Shown here in pieces: positions 39,161-48,100 of a stretch of DNA of 64,000 nt (positions are counted from its first letter, which is position 1; each line of letters starts with the position of its first letter). A program made the position numbers and the translations under genes. This stretch comes from Saccharibacillus sp. O23 (GTDB lineage Bacteria > Bacillota > Bacilli > Paenibacillales > Paenibacillaceae): positions 1-64,000 of the forward strand of contig NZ_NJDE01000022.1 of assembly GCF_002205895.1 (NCBI RefSeq). The letters are read 5' to 3'. The notes beneath the pieces were generated by a model. The model was not told where the DNA came from. It saw only the letters and a program-made list of their open reading frames with translations, and ran no database searches.

Positions 39161-39916
39161 CTAACCGATCAGCGAGAGATATCCGCCGATAATTTGCGTT
39201 CCGTACAGATAAGCGATCAACGTGCCGAGCGCAAGCCAGGGACCGAAAGGAATCGGCTGCTTGCGCTGCACTACTTTTAATGCGATCAATAAAAGGCCGA
39301 AAATCGTGCCGAGCGCACAAGCCAACATAAAAGCGAGCACTGCAGGCCCGATTCCCAACGCCAGTCCGCACAGCGCGAACAGCTTGACGTCTCCCATGCC
39401 CATGCCGCCTTTGGAGAGAATGCCGACCAACAAAATCAACCCTCCGCCGAACAGTCCGCCGAGCACGTAATGCCACCAAGGAGCATCCATCCAGATGAAG
39501 CGAAGCACGATCAGAATCGGCGCGAAAAACAGCAATACTTTGTTGGGAATCCGCATGTAGGTTAAATCCGCCACCGTGACGATGATACTCAGACTGACGA
39601 GCACGATACCAATCGCAGCCGTAACCGTCAATCCGAAGCGAAGATAAGTCCATAAGAAAAAAATTCCGGTTGCCGCCTCGAACAGCGGATAGATCGGCGA
39701 AAATTTGACCCCGCAATGCCGGCATCTGCCTTTCGAAAACATGTAGCTGAATACCGGAACCATATCTTTGGCGCCCAATCTCGTATTGCAGCTTCCGCAG
39801 CGCGACGGCGGATGCACGATCGATTCGCCAACCGGAACCCGGAGTCCCACGACGTTAAAAAAAGAACCGAACAAAAGGCCGACGATAGTGACGTAGATCG
39901 CGATCAGAATAGTCAT
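39161..39916 (-). CDS. pilD: Prepilin leader peptidase / N-methyltransferase PilD
   Basis: Membrane A24 aspartyl protease that removes the leader of prepilins and N-methylates the new Phe. 251 residues with about seven or eight helices. N-terminal half has the zinc cysteines (Cys40, Cys43, Cys65, Cys68) of the methyltransferase loop, and the two catalytic aspartates are in DLTYMRIPN (Asp117) and GMGD (Asp176). Processes the major pilin at 40182 and the minor prepilins at 50206-53218. No Shine-Dalgarno is visible before this ATG, so initiation may be weak or the true start lies elsewhere. Confidence 0.95.
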   Translation of the reverse strand: MTILIAIYVTIVGLLFGSFFNVVGLRVPVGESIVHPPSRCGSCNTRLGAKDMVPVFSYMFSKGRCRHCGVKFSPIYPLFEAATGIFFLWTYLRFGLTVTAAIGIVLVSLSIIVTVADLTYMRIPNKVLLFFAPILIVLRFIWMDAPWWHYVLGGLFGGGLILLVGILSKGGMGMGDVKLFALCGLALGIGPAVLAFMLACALGTIFGLLLIALKVVQRKQPIPFGPWLALGTLIAYLYGTQIIGGYLSLIG

Positions 39917-39968
39917 GATAGAAGGATCGGAATAACGCGCTTCAGGCTAAAAAGTTGTTCCAATCGCT

Positions 39969-40022
39969 GTTACCCTCCGATTTCTTGATTAGATTAAGCT
40001 AAAGAGGAAATCGGAGGGTAAC
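39969..40022. repeat. Perfect 16-bp inverted repeat upstream of pilD
   Basis: GTTACCCTCCGATTTC (39969-39984) with its complement at 40007-40022, 22-base AT-rich loop. Between the pilA terminator and pilD, in what would be the pilD leader. Confidence 0.7.
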
Positions 40023-40117
40023 GACGACCGCTCCGCTTTTCCACAATCCTGTTATCCTTCCGCTGAGATTCCGATCTCGGTGTGGGAAAAGAAAAAGATA
40101 AAGTTCAAGGGATAAAG

Positions 40118-40153
40118 AGAAACCGGAAAAACGGGTGGGTTTTTCCGGTTTCT
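40118..40153. terminator. Strong terminator after pilA
   Basis: 15-bp stem AGAAACCGGAAAAAC (40118-40132) with 40139-40153, 6-base loop. Separates the abundant pilA message from pilD-pilMN-pilO; the minus-strand tail is TCTCTTTATC, so some readthrough is possible. Confidence 0.85.
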
Positions 40154-40181
40154 TTGTCACTAAGTTTCTGAATCCTTAAAA

Positions 40182-40667
40182 TCAGTTAGCTTTTCCTGCA
40201 ATCACTGTAGCAGCGGGGTACTCTTTTGTTCCTAGCGTAACCGAAGTTAACGCTCCAGTTGTTGCGTCGTATTTTACGTTTCCTTCAGTAATTGCTGCTT
40301 TAGTGCTTGGCAGCAACAGTGGGTTATCAACATAATTTTTAGCCTGTAACTGTGCAATTGTAATTGTCAAACCGCCCGTTTTAACGAATTGTCCTTCCAA
40401 TTCACCAGTAACATAAAGACGAGAAGCGTCGTAAACTTGACGGGCAGTTGCTACATCAGAGTTTGCTTTAGAGTTATTAATAATTCCACCGATCAGCGGA
40501 ATCGCAATAACCGCGATAATCGCGATGATGACCAGTACCGCCAAGAGCTCGATCAAGGTAAAACCTTTTTCATCTTTGCCCATTTTGGACCATACGCGCT
40601 GCATGAACGTCGATTGGCGGGATTCCTTCACTTCGACTTCGTTGACTGCTTCTACTGCTTGATTCAT
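40182..40667 (-). CDS. pilA: Major type IV pilin
   Basis: 161 residues. Prepilin site KG|FTLIELL at residues 34-36 with the conserved Glu at mature position 5 (Glu40), followed by the hydrophobic helix. The leader is long (35 residues, acidic then basic) compared with the usual 6-15; the Shine-Dalgarno (GGGAG) supports this start. The C-terminal half is a short globular domain (about 85-161) with no disulfide Cys. Codon use in the 3' two thirds is clearly more AT-rich than the neighbours. PilD would cleave it and PilB/PilC assemble it. Confidence 0.93.
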   Translation of the reverse strand: MNQAVEAVNEVEVKESRQSTFMQRVWSKMGKDEKGFTLIELLAVLVIIAIIAVIAIPLIGGIINNSKANSDVATARQVYDASRLYVTGELEGQFVKTGGLTITIAQLQAKNYVDNPLLLPSTKAAITEGNVKYDATTGALTSVTLGTKEYPAATVIAGKAN

Positions 40668-40799
40668 GTGTATTCACTCCCGTGAGTTGATTTCCGGATT
40701 GCTCCGGTACTGCTATTGGGTCTCCGAACAGAAACCCGATCGCGGCGTCTTACATATTCGGCTGAAATCGCAGACACTTCATATGACGCCGCGCGCTTG

Positions 40800-42008
40800 T
40801 TACGAGATACTGCTGTACAGCGAGAACATCGGAAGCATGATCGCGGCCATAATCACGCCGACGACCGCTGCCAAGAACGTGATCAAGATGGGTTCCAGCA
40901 GCGACTTCAACCGATCGACCGTATTGTCCACGTCCATTTCGTAGAAATCGGCGACTTTGCCGAGCATATCGCCCAGCGCGCCGGTTTCTTCGCCGATCGA
41001 TACCATTTGCGTAACCAATGGAGGAAACACCCATGATTTCTGCAAAGGTTCGGCCAATGTCCGGCCTTGACGGAGCGAATCGCCCGCATTGCGGATGACT
41101 TTCGCGATGACCTTGTTGCCCGCGACGTCTTCGACGATCGTCAACGACTGAAGAACGGGAACCGCGCTTGCATATAATGAAGAAAAAGTACGGGTAAACT
41201 GCGCGATCGAACTTTTCTGATTCAATTTGCCGAAAACCGGAACTTTCAGCTTCGCGTAATCGATCCAATAAGCGCCTTGCTCGGTTCGTTTCGCCATGAA
41301 GAAACCGACAACCAGAATCAGCAGACCCAATCCCCAGAAATACCAGCCGTGCTGAATGCTTCTGCTCAAAGCCAATACCACTACCGTGATCGTCGGCAGC
41401 TTCGCGTTAAACGAATCGAACATGGTGATAAACTGCGGCACGATCGCCCAGAGCAGATATACGGTCGATACGATCGCCAGTATGGCTACCGTCGCCGGAT
41501 AAGTGAGCGCCGACTTTACTTTTTCGCGCGTGGAGTGCTGCTTTTCGAAGAAAACGGCCAAGCGGTCCAGCGTGCCTTCCAGATCGCCCGTTTCTTCGCC
41601 CGCGCGTACCATGCTCACGAACAGCGAAGGGAAAATTCGTTTATGCTCCTGTACCGCTTGGGAGAACGGAATCCCTTTCAGCAGGCTGGAAGCAACCTGC
41701 ACCAATGCGTTTTTGAGCGCTTTGCTTTCGGTTTGTCCCGCCAGAATGGTCGTCGCGTCGACGATCGTAATCCCGGCGCGAATCAATGTGGCGAACTGGC
41801 GACAGTAGATAATGAAATGTATCGATTTAACGGGGTTGCCGATGTAGATTTCTTTCGATAACGCCGTGTTGTTTTTTTCTACCAAAGAGAAGACTTTCAG
41901 CCCGCGTTTGCGGAGTTCTTCCATCGCGGCGGCTTTGTCGCTGGCGTTAAGCTTGCCTTTGAGCTGCTTGCCGCTGCCGGTTCGCACCTGATATTCGAAT
42001 TGAGCCAT
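40800..42008 (-). CDS. pilC: Type IV pilus inner-membrane platform protein PilC
   Basis: 402 residues, T2SF family. Two homologous T2SF domains (about 70-195 and 270-400) with membrane helices near 170-192, 220-245 and 378-400. Motifs: RQFATLIRAGI, VRAGEETGDLEGTL, IGEETGALGDML. It rotates or shifts under PilB/PilT to add or remove pilin subunits. Start ATG overlaps the pilT stop by one base (TGATG). Between it and pilA lie 132 bases with no terminator. Confidence 0.95.
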   Translation of the reverse strand: MAQFEYQVRTGSGKQLKGKLNASDKAAAMEELRKRGLKVFSLVEKNNTALSKEIYIGNPVKSIHFIIYCRQFATLIRAGITIVDATTILAGQTESKALKNALVQVASSLLKGIPFSQAVQEHKRIFPSLFVSMVRAGEETGDLEGTLDRLAVFFEKQHSTREKVKSALTYPATVAILAIVSTVYLLWAIVPQFITMFDSFNAKLPTITVVVLALSRSIQHGWYFWGLGLLILVVGFFMAKRTEQGAYWIDYAKLKVPVFGKLNQKSSIAQFTRTFSSLYASAVPVLQSLTIVEDVAGNKVIAKVIRNAGDSLRQGRTLAEPLQKSWVFPPLVTQMVSIGEETGALGDMLGKVADFYEMDVDNTVDRLKSLLEPILITFLAAVVGVIMAAIMLPMFSLYSSIS

Positions 42009-43057
42009 CAGGCGGTCACCTCCGTCATGTATTCTTTGGCCGATGCCGGATCAACTTGTCCGCGCTGCAAATGCTCGCGGATATTCATCTCCAACGTGTG
42101 CATACCGTGCGCTTTGCCGGTCTGCATCACGCTGCGGATCTGGTGAATCTTCTCCGAGCGGATCAGGTTGGCGACGGCCGGCGTATTGATCAACACTTCG
42201 GTAACGCAGGTTCGGCCTTGTCCGCCGCGATTCGGAAGCAATCGCTGCGAGATTACGGCGGTTAATACCGACGCAAGCTGCGTACGGACCTGCGGCTGCT
42301 GATGTCCCGGAAAAGCGTCGATAATCCGGTCGATCGTTTTGGGCGCATCCGTCGTATGCAGCGTAGCCAGAACCAAGTGTCCGGTCTCCGCTGCCGTGAT
42401 AGCCGCCGAAATCGTCTCCAAGTCCCGCATTTCCCCAACCAGAATCACGTCCGGATCTTGCCGAAGCGCCGCTCTCAGACCGTCCGCGAAGCTTGCGGTG
42501 TCCAAGCCGACTTCCCGCTGATGGATCAGCGATTTGCGATGCTCGTGCATGAATTCGATCGGGTCTTCCAGCGTCACGATGTGTTTGCTGACCTTGCTGT
42601 TGACATCTTGAATCATCGCCGCGAGCGTCGACGATTTGCCGCTGCCCGTCGGCCCCGTAACCAAGATCAATCCTTGCGGCCGATGCGCGAGCGCGGCCAG
42701 AGAAGCGGGCAAACCCAGCTGTTCCATCGTCGGAATCCGTTCGGGGATCGAACGCGCCGAGATCGCCGCATATCCTTTTTGCCGATATACGTTGATCCGG
42801 AAACGATCCGCCCCAGGCAAGGAATAAGCGAAATCCAGTTCCCCTTCGTTACGGAATCGCGCGGCCCGTTCTTCGCCGAGCAGTTCGTCGGCCATGCGCT
42901 GCGCTTCCGCCGGACTCACGGACTCGCCGCTTAAAGCCAACAGCGAACCGTGAATCCGCACGCTGGGCGGAGCTCCGACCGCGATATGCAGGTCCGAAGC
43001 GCCTTTGGCGTGCATCTCGCGCAGCAGATCTTCGATTGTCCGCGTTTGTTCGTTCAT
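42008..43057 (-). CDS. pilT: Type IV pilus retraction ATPase PilT
   Basis: Hexameric ATPase driving pilus retraction (twitching, DNA uptake). 349 residues. Walker A GPTGSGKSS (135-143), Asp box IVTLEDPIEF, Walker B DPDVILVGEMRD, His box HLVLATLHT. The N-terminal PAS-like domain starts SDLHIAVGAPP. The AIRNLIRE-type retraction motif near the C-terminus appears as VANLIRSEK. Starts at ATG 43055-43057 with GAGGAG 9 bases upstream. Presence of PilT says this pilus is retractable rather than a simple competence pseudopilus. Confidence 0.95.
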   Translation of the reverse strand: MNEQTRTIEDLLREMHAKGASDLHIAVGAPPSVRIHGSLLALSGESVSPAEAQRMADELLGEERAARFRNEGELDFAYSLPGADRFRINVYRQKGYAAISARSIPERIPTMEQLGLPASLAALAHRPQGLILVTGPTGSGKSSTLAAMIQDVNSKVSKHIVTLEDPIEFMHEHRKSLIHQREVGLDTASFADGLRAALRQDPDVILVGEMRDLETISAAITAAETGHLVLATLHTTDAPKTIDRIIDAFPGHQQPQVRTQLASVLTAVISQRLLPNRGGQGRTCVTEVLINTPAVANLIRSEKIHQIRSVMQTGKAHGMHTLEMNIREHLQRGQVDPASAKEYMTEVTA

Positions 43058-43095
43058 CCTCAGCAGCTCCTCGCCATTCGTTCGCGGCCCTTGCG

Positions 43096-44760
43096 TTAAT
43101 GGGCGACGGTTTCTTTCATCACTTCTTGAAGCGTGGTAATCCCCATAGCCACTTTCCGGAAGCCGTCTTCCAGCAGCGACTTCATGCCTTCTTGTCGCGC
43201 TACCGCGCGCATATCTTCGATGCTGCCCGATTCGTTGACCAGACGACGCATCGCGTCGGTCATCGGCAGCACTTCGTGTATGGCGACGCGGCCCCGATAC
43301 CCCGTACTGCTGCAGTTGCCGCATCCTCTGCCTTTGTATAATTTATCGGCGAACGCGCCTTTGCTTTGCATAAGAATTTTTTCCTGTTCGGACGGCGTAT
43401 ATTCCGTTCGGCATTCCGGGCATATTTTTCTGACCAGACGCTGGGCGACCACGCCGATCAGGGAAGACGCGATCAGATACGGTTCGATTCCCATATCGCG
43501 CAGCCGCGTTACGCTGCTGACGGCGTCGTTGGTATGAAGCGTCGACAACACCAAGTGGCCTGTCAGCGATGCCCGCACCGCGATCTCGGCCGTTTCGGTA
43601 TCCCGGATTTCCCCGACCATGACGATATTCGGGTCTTGCCGGAGAATCGAACGCAGCCCCGCCGCGAACGTCAAACCGACCGCAGGGTTCACGTGAACCT
43701 GGTTGATGCCTTCGATCTGGTATTCGACCGGATCTTCGACCGTGATAATATTCGCTTCTTCCGTATTCAGGTGGTTAAGAGCCGAATAGAGCGTGGTCGT
43801 TTTGCCGCTCCCGGTCGGGCCGGTCAACAGCATGATGCCGTAAGGTCTCTCGATCATTTCCTTGAACACGGTCGAATTGCGCTCGTCGAAGCCGAGTTTG
43901 TCCATCGACTGCACGCCGGTAGTCAGATCGAGCAGCCGGAGAACGATTTTCTCGCCGTGCACGGTCGGCAGGGACGATACCCGAATATCGATCATGCGAT
44001 AATCGACCTGCATTTTGATCCGTCCGTCCTGCGGCAAACGCCGTTCGGCGATATTGAGTTTCGCCATGATCTTAAGGCGCGCGGTGATGAATCCTTGCAT
44101 TTGCTTAGGAATCAACCGTTCCGTCCGCAGCGATCCGTCGATCCGGTAACGAATCGCCAAATTGTTTTCGCCCGGATCGACGTGAATGTCCGACGCGCGA
44201 AGTTGGGCGGCCTGTTGGATCATCTGGTTCACCAGCTTTACGATCGGCGAGTCTTCGTCGGTAATCTCGGTTTCTTCGATCTCTTCGGCGCTCGGCAGTT
44301 CGCCCATCATCTGATTCATAGAATCGCGAAGCCCGTAATGCCGAGCAATCGCGCGTTGGAGTTCGTCCCGCGTGCAGATCGCCGGCTCGATCCGGAAGCC
44401 CGTGCTCATCCGCAAATCTTCGATCGCGAAGTAATCGAGCGGATCGGCCATGGCGACCATAAGCTTGCTGCCTTCTTTCATAAAAGGAAGCACTTGATAT
44501 CGTTTAGCCATGCTTTCCGGAATAATCTGCGTGATCGCCGGATCGATCTGATATTTAAACAGGCTGACGTGCGGAATCCCCAGCTGGAATTCCAAAACTT
44601 CGATCAACTGCTGTTCGGTAATCGTGCCTTGCGCGATCAAGTGGTCGCCGAGCTTGCGTTTGGTTTCCCGCTGTTCGACGAGCGCCTGCTGCAATTGCTC
44701 TTCGGAAATAATGCCGTTCTCGACGAGCAGGTCTCCGAGCCGTTTTTTCACGATTGCCAT
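43096..44760 (-). CDS. pilB: Type IV pilus assembly ATPase PilB
   Basis: 554 residues. N-terminal GspE_N domain (about 1-150, GDLLVENGIISEEQL), then N2 and ATPase domains: SDIHVDPGENN, Walker A GPTGSGKTTT, ITVEDPVEYQ, Walker B DPNIVMVGEIRD, His box HLVLSTLHT. A tetracysteine zinc site (CPEC ... CGNC) is conserved as in PilB/GspE. Whether the N domain binds c-di-GMP as in MshE (RLGDLLVENGIIS resembles the MshE-N start) is possible and fits the neighbouring diguanylate cyclase, but needs the full motif. ATG 44758-44760, GGAG 11 bases upstream. First gene of the machinery operon. Confidence 0.95.
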   Translation of the reverse strand: MAIVKKRLGDLLVENGIISEEQLQQALVEQRETKRKLGDHLIAQGTITEQQLIEVLEFQLGIPHVSLFKYQIDPAITQIIPESMAKRYQVLPFMKEGSKLMVAMADPLDYFAIEDLRMSTGFRIEPAICTRDELQRAIARHYGLRDSMNQMMGELPSAEEIEETEITDEDSPIVKLVNQMIQQAAQLRASDIHVDPGENNLAIRYRIDGSLRTERLIPKQMQGFITARLKIMAKLNIAERRLPQDGRIKMQVDYRMIDIRVSSLPTVHGEKIVLRLLDLTTGVQSMDKLGFDERNSTVFKEMIERPYGIMLLTGPTGSGKTTTLYSALNHLNTEEANIITVEDPVEYQIEGINQVHVNPAVGLTFAAGLRSILRQDPNIVMVGEIRDTETAEIAVRASLTGHLVLSTLHTNDAVSSVTRLRDMGIEPYLIASSLIGVVAQRLVRKICPECRTEYTPSEQEKILMQSKGAFADKLYKGRGCGNCSSTGYRGRVAIHEVLPMTDAMRRLVNESGSIEDMRAVARQEGMKSLLEDGFRKVAMGITTLQEVMKETVAH

Positions 44761-45034
44761 TTCCGCTTCATCTCCGCCACTTTTTATTGAAATCAAGATT
44801 CAAACTTTGCTTCGTTCAGCCGAAAAAATAAATATTGAAGAAGTTCGTGAGCCCGAAGGTCCTTAAAAAGAACGACTTTCGACCGAAGCATCTTTGTTAT
44901 ATATCGAAGAAACGGGAGGGCTTTTTTAGAGAAAAATAAAAAAAACAAAAAATAACGCGCACAGCCATAATTTCATACAACTTATTTAGTACAACTGTGT
45001 AATTAGTATTGAGAACGTAAGGCTTATGACCTAA
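44761..45034 (-). promoter_or_regulatory. Long AT-rich leader of the pilus operon
   Basis: About 275 bases between the inferred pilB transcription start and ATG, much poorer in GC than the region. It contains a T-rich tract (44925-44955), a possible CTTCGG turn near 44875-44890, and no reading frame with a ribosome site that I trust. Long leaders like this often carry riboswitches; I could not match a known one. Confidence 0.45.
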
Positions 45035-45037
45035 AAT
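45009..45037 (+). promoter_or_regulatory. Promoter of the giant adhesin gene
   Basis: Plus strand: -35 TTGAGA (45009-45014), 17-bp spacer, -10 TAAAAT (45032-45037). Leader of about 150 bases before the TTG start. Overlaps the opposing pilB promoter. Confidence 0.7.
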
Positions 45038-45040
45038 GAT

Positions 45041-45069
45041 TATATACCATAAGCTTTTATTTTTGACAA
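45041..45069 (-). promoter_or_regulatory. Promoter of the pilus operon
   Basis: Minus strand: -35 TTGTCA (45064-45069), 17-bp spacer, -10 TATATA (45041-45046). It faces the adhesin promoter, so the two start sites are within about 10 bases and each transcript crosses the other's promoter. Confidence 0.7.
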
Positions 45070-45192
45070 CGAATTCGAACAAGCCTTTCTTTTTTTGGTG
45101 CTTTGACTAGATAAATGGAATACGATGCGACACGTTTGCAGAAGCCTGGGACTTTTCTACTTTATTACTCGGCGAATCAGGGAGGAATCACA

Positions 45193-48100
45193 TTGAGAAA
45201 GAAGTACATCGGCATTTGGAGCATCGTTCTCGCGCTCATTTTGGTCAGTGTGCCGTTCGGCGTCTGGAAAGCGATGGCCGATACGGAACCCGCTTACCAG
45301 ATCAAAATTCTCGAAATCTCGGACAACGGGACGTTTGCGCTGCAAACAGCGCTTAAGACTACGACGAACGTCACGGTCGACACCATGCGCATGAAAACGT
45401 TCGTGGCGATGCGCGGAGAATTGAACGGCAAATACGACGCGATTTATTTCGGCAACGGAGCCTACAGTCCCAAGCTGCCCTCCGCGTTTACTTCCGGTCC
45501 TTCCAACGAGCAGCGCGCAGCGCACGATACCGCCGCAGTGATGAACGACATAACCAAACTCAAAGCAGCCGACGTCGAAAACTATTATATTCTCAAAGGT
45601 CTGCCGGTTATTTTCAATACCGCGATCGCGAATCAAACGCCTAACGGAAATTTGTTCGCGCTGTACAACAAATACGCTTCTTTGAGCAATCGGCCGAGCA
45701 ACGCGCTGTTTGTCAACGACAGCCAATTGAACACGGTCGTGACCAATATCAAAAACGGAACAGCCCTGTACAAGCAGAGACCGCGCGTGGAAATCACGTC
45801 CAAACCGCAGGACTTCCTGAACAGTGCCTCCAAAATCTACACTACCGGCGATACGCTGACGTTTACGTTTAACGCCAACAACGTCAAAGATTTCAGCACC
45901 CCGGTCAATGCCAAGCTGTACGCCAGCGTAGACAAAGTTCTTCCTTTATCCAACGAGAACGTGGTCGCAAGTTCGACGCTTACCTCGCGTGCCGGAACCT
46001 TGACCTATAAACTGCCCCAGACTTTTTCGGGACCGGTCTATTGGAAATTGGAATTGACCGCAAACGGACAAAGCGATTATGCGGAAGGCGCCTTCCGCGT
46101 CCGCGACAAGCAAACCGTGATTCGCGTGCTTCAAGTCATGCCGAGCAACGATGCGAGCAGCCTGCTCAAAGCAGCCAACATGACGCAGTCGTATCTGAAA
46201 ACGAACGATTACGATATTCAGATCACGCCGGTGTTGTTCAGCGAGTTCAATACGGCAAGCACCGTCAACTCTTACGCCAACTTGAACGGCAGATACGACA
46301 TGATTATTTTCGGCTTCGTCGACAACTATAATTCGCAGACTGCCAGCAGCTTGACGGATGCGGCGGCGGCAGGCGTGAACGCCTTCATCAAGACCGGTCA
46401 AGCCGTCATGTTCACCCATGACACCATGATCGGCGATAAATGGAATCCTTGGATCAAAAATTTCCAAGCGACGACCGGACAAACCGGATTGTACACCAAC
46501 CTAGGTTTGGGCGCGCCGAATCCGTCCACCCGAACCAAAGTCGTCAATACCGGCATGTTGACGCAGTTCCCGTTCGATCTTTCGCTTCCGCCAAGCAATA
46601 CGAACGGTTACGTCGGCCAGATCGCTTTGACGCACGACCAGTATTATATGCTCGATCTCGAAGATCCGACGATCGTGCCGTGGTACAACATCGTCAGCGA
46701 AAACAACGACAATGCTTCATACAAGCGCGACAGCGACGACAGTTACGATCATTACTATACCTATTCCAAAGGAAACGTCACGTACTCCGGTACGGGTCAT
46801 ACCAATACCAATTTCCCGGAATGGGAACAAAAGCTGTTCGTCAATACGATGTTCCGCGCGTTTATCGGCTCCAACCATGCACCGAGCGTGACCGTCATCT
46901 CGCCGACCGCGGCCGAAACAACCAAACCTTCTTATTTGAAAGAACTGGTGTTCAGCTATCAGGTAGACGATCTCGATTTGAACGACCTGAACGTTTACTC
47001 TTCGGTCAAATTCAAAGTTAACGGTCAATACGTGGACAATATGGCGATCGCGGAGAAAAGCGTACCGAAAGGCACCGTAATCACCGAAAAATTCACGAAT
47101 CCGCTGCAGCTGAAAGACGGCAAAATCCAGATCGAAATCACGGCGCGCGACAAACAAGGGGCAACCGCCGTCAAAACGATCGATCTGACGATTCAAAAGG
47201 TCTCGGCCAACCTGCTTACGGAACGTACGCTGGACACGATCCCGGCCAACTACGAGTTCCTGACCGGAAGCACGGTAGGCATGACGTACAAAGTGACGCC
47301 GCAGTCGATTCCGGCCGCCGATATTCGTTCGGGCGAAAACGGTCTGCAAACGTTGGAGATCTCGAATATCGCGTATACGGAAAAGCTTCCGGCCGGTCTT
47401 GAAATTTCCGGAACGCTTCCGCAGGGCATGACCAAAACGGGTACGGCAAGCACCGGTTATACGTTAAGCAAAACGTTCGACAAAATCACGTATACGTTAA
47501 ACGGCAGTTCGTACGAGCCCAATAAAGGCAGCACGTTCTCGTTCCATCTCGATACGATTCCGACGCAAAAAGGAACGTATAATCTGAATCAAGCGCGGTT
47601 ATCTTACGAAGATGTCCACTCGCCTTCCGCCTTTGCTTCGACGCTGCAACAGTTGAAAGATTACAGTCTGATCGTGCTGGGAAGTTCCGACTTAAAATTG
47701 GCCGAAGGTACGATTAAAGGCGGAGTTGCCATCAACGGAAATGTAGATACTTCGGCAACCGTAGGTGCAGATTTGAATGCCTCCAATATCGGCTTCGTTA
47801 CCAGCGGAAATCTAACGATTACCAAAGGCAATATCTATAACGGAGCGATTTTGGCCAAAGGCAATTTGACGGCGCCCGGATTTAATTTCAACGAGTTCTC
47901 TCGGGCATTGATCGGCGGCGATTTGAAATTCGGTTATGCCAGCGGAAGCGCGGCGCAAACGTCTTACGGCGGTGCTTATAGCGGGCCTAATTATCTGAAT
48001 CCGCAGCCGACGCAAAGAGATGCGACAGCTCTGAAAAACGAGATTTCTCAAGCATTCAATTTTGCCGATTCCAAAAGCAAGCTCGTTCAATTGTCGAACT

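Noticed and set aside
39969..40022. Fourth member of the structured repeat family before pilD
   Set aside because: The stem length and loop size are similar, but the arm sequence is in the opposite base-to-loop polarity, the flanking conserved blocks are absent, and no outer stem forms.
44761..45034. c-di-GMP riboswitch (GEMM type) before pilB
   Set aside because: I looked for the conserved GGGCAAAC or GCAAAGCC cores and paired arms; only an isolated GCAAAG is present, not enough to call it.
44897..45082. Small open frame in the AT-rich pilB leader
   Set aside because: It overlaps the inferred -10 and -35 of the pilus promoter, has no clear ribosome site, and no conservation can be judged.
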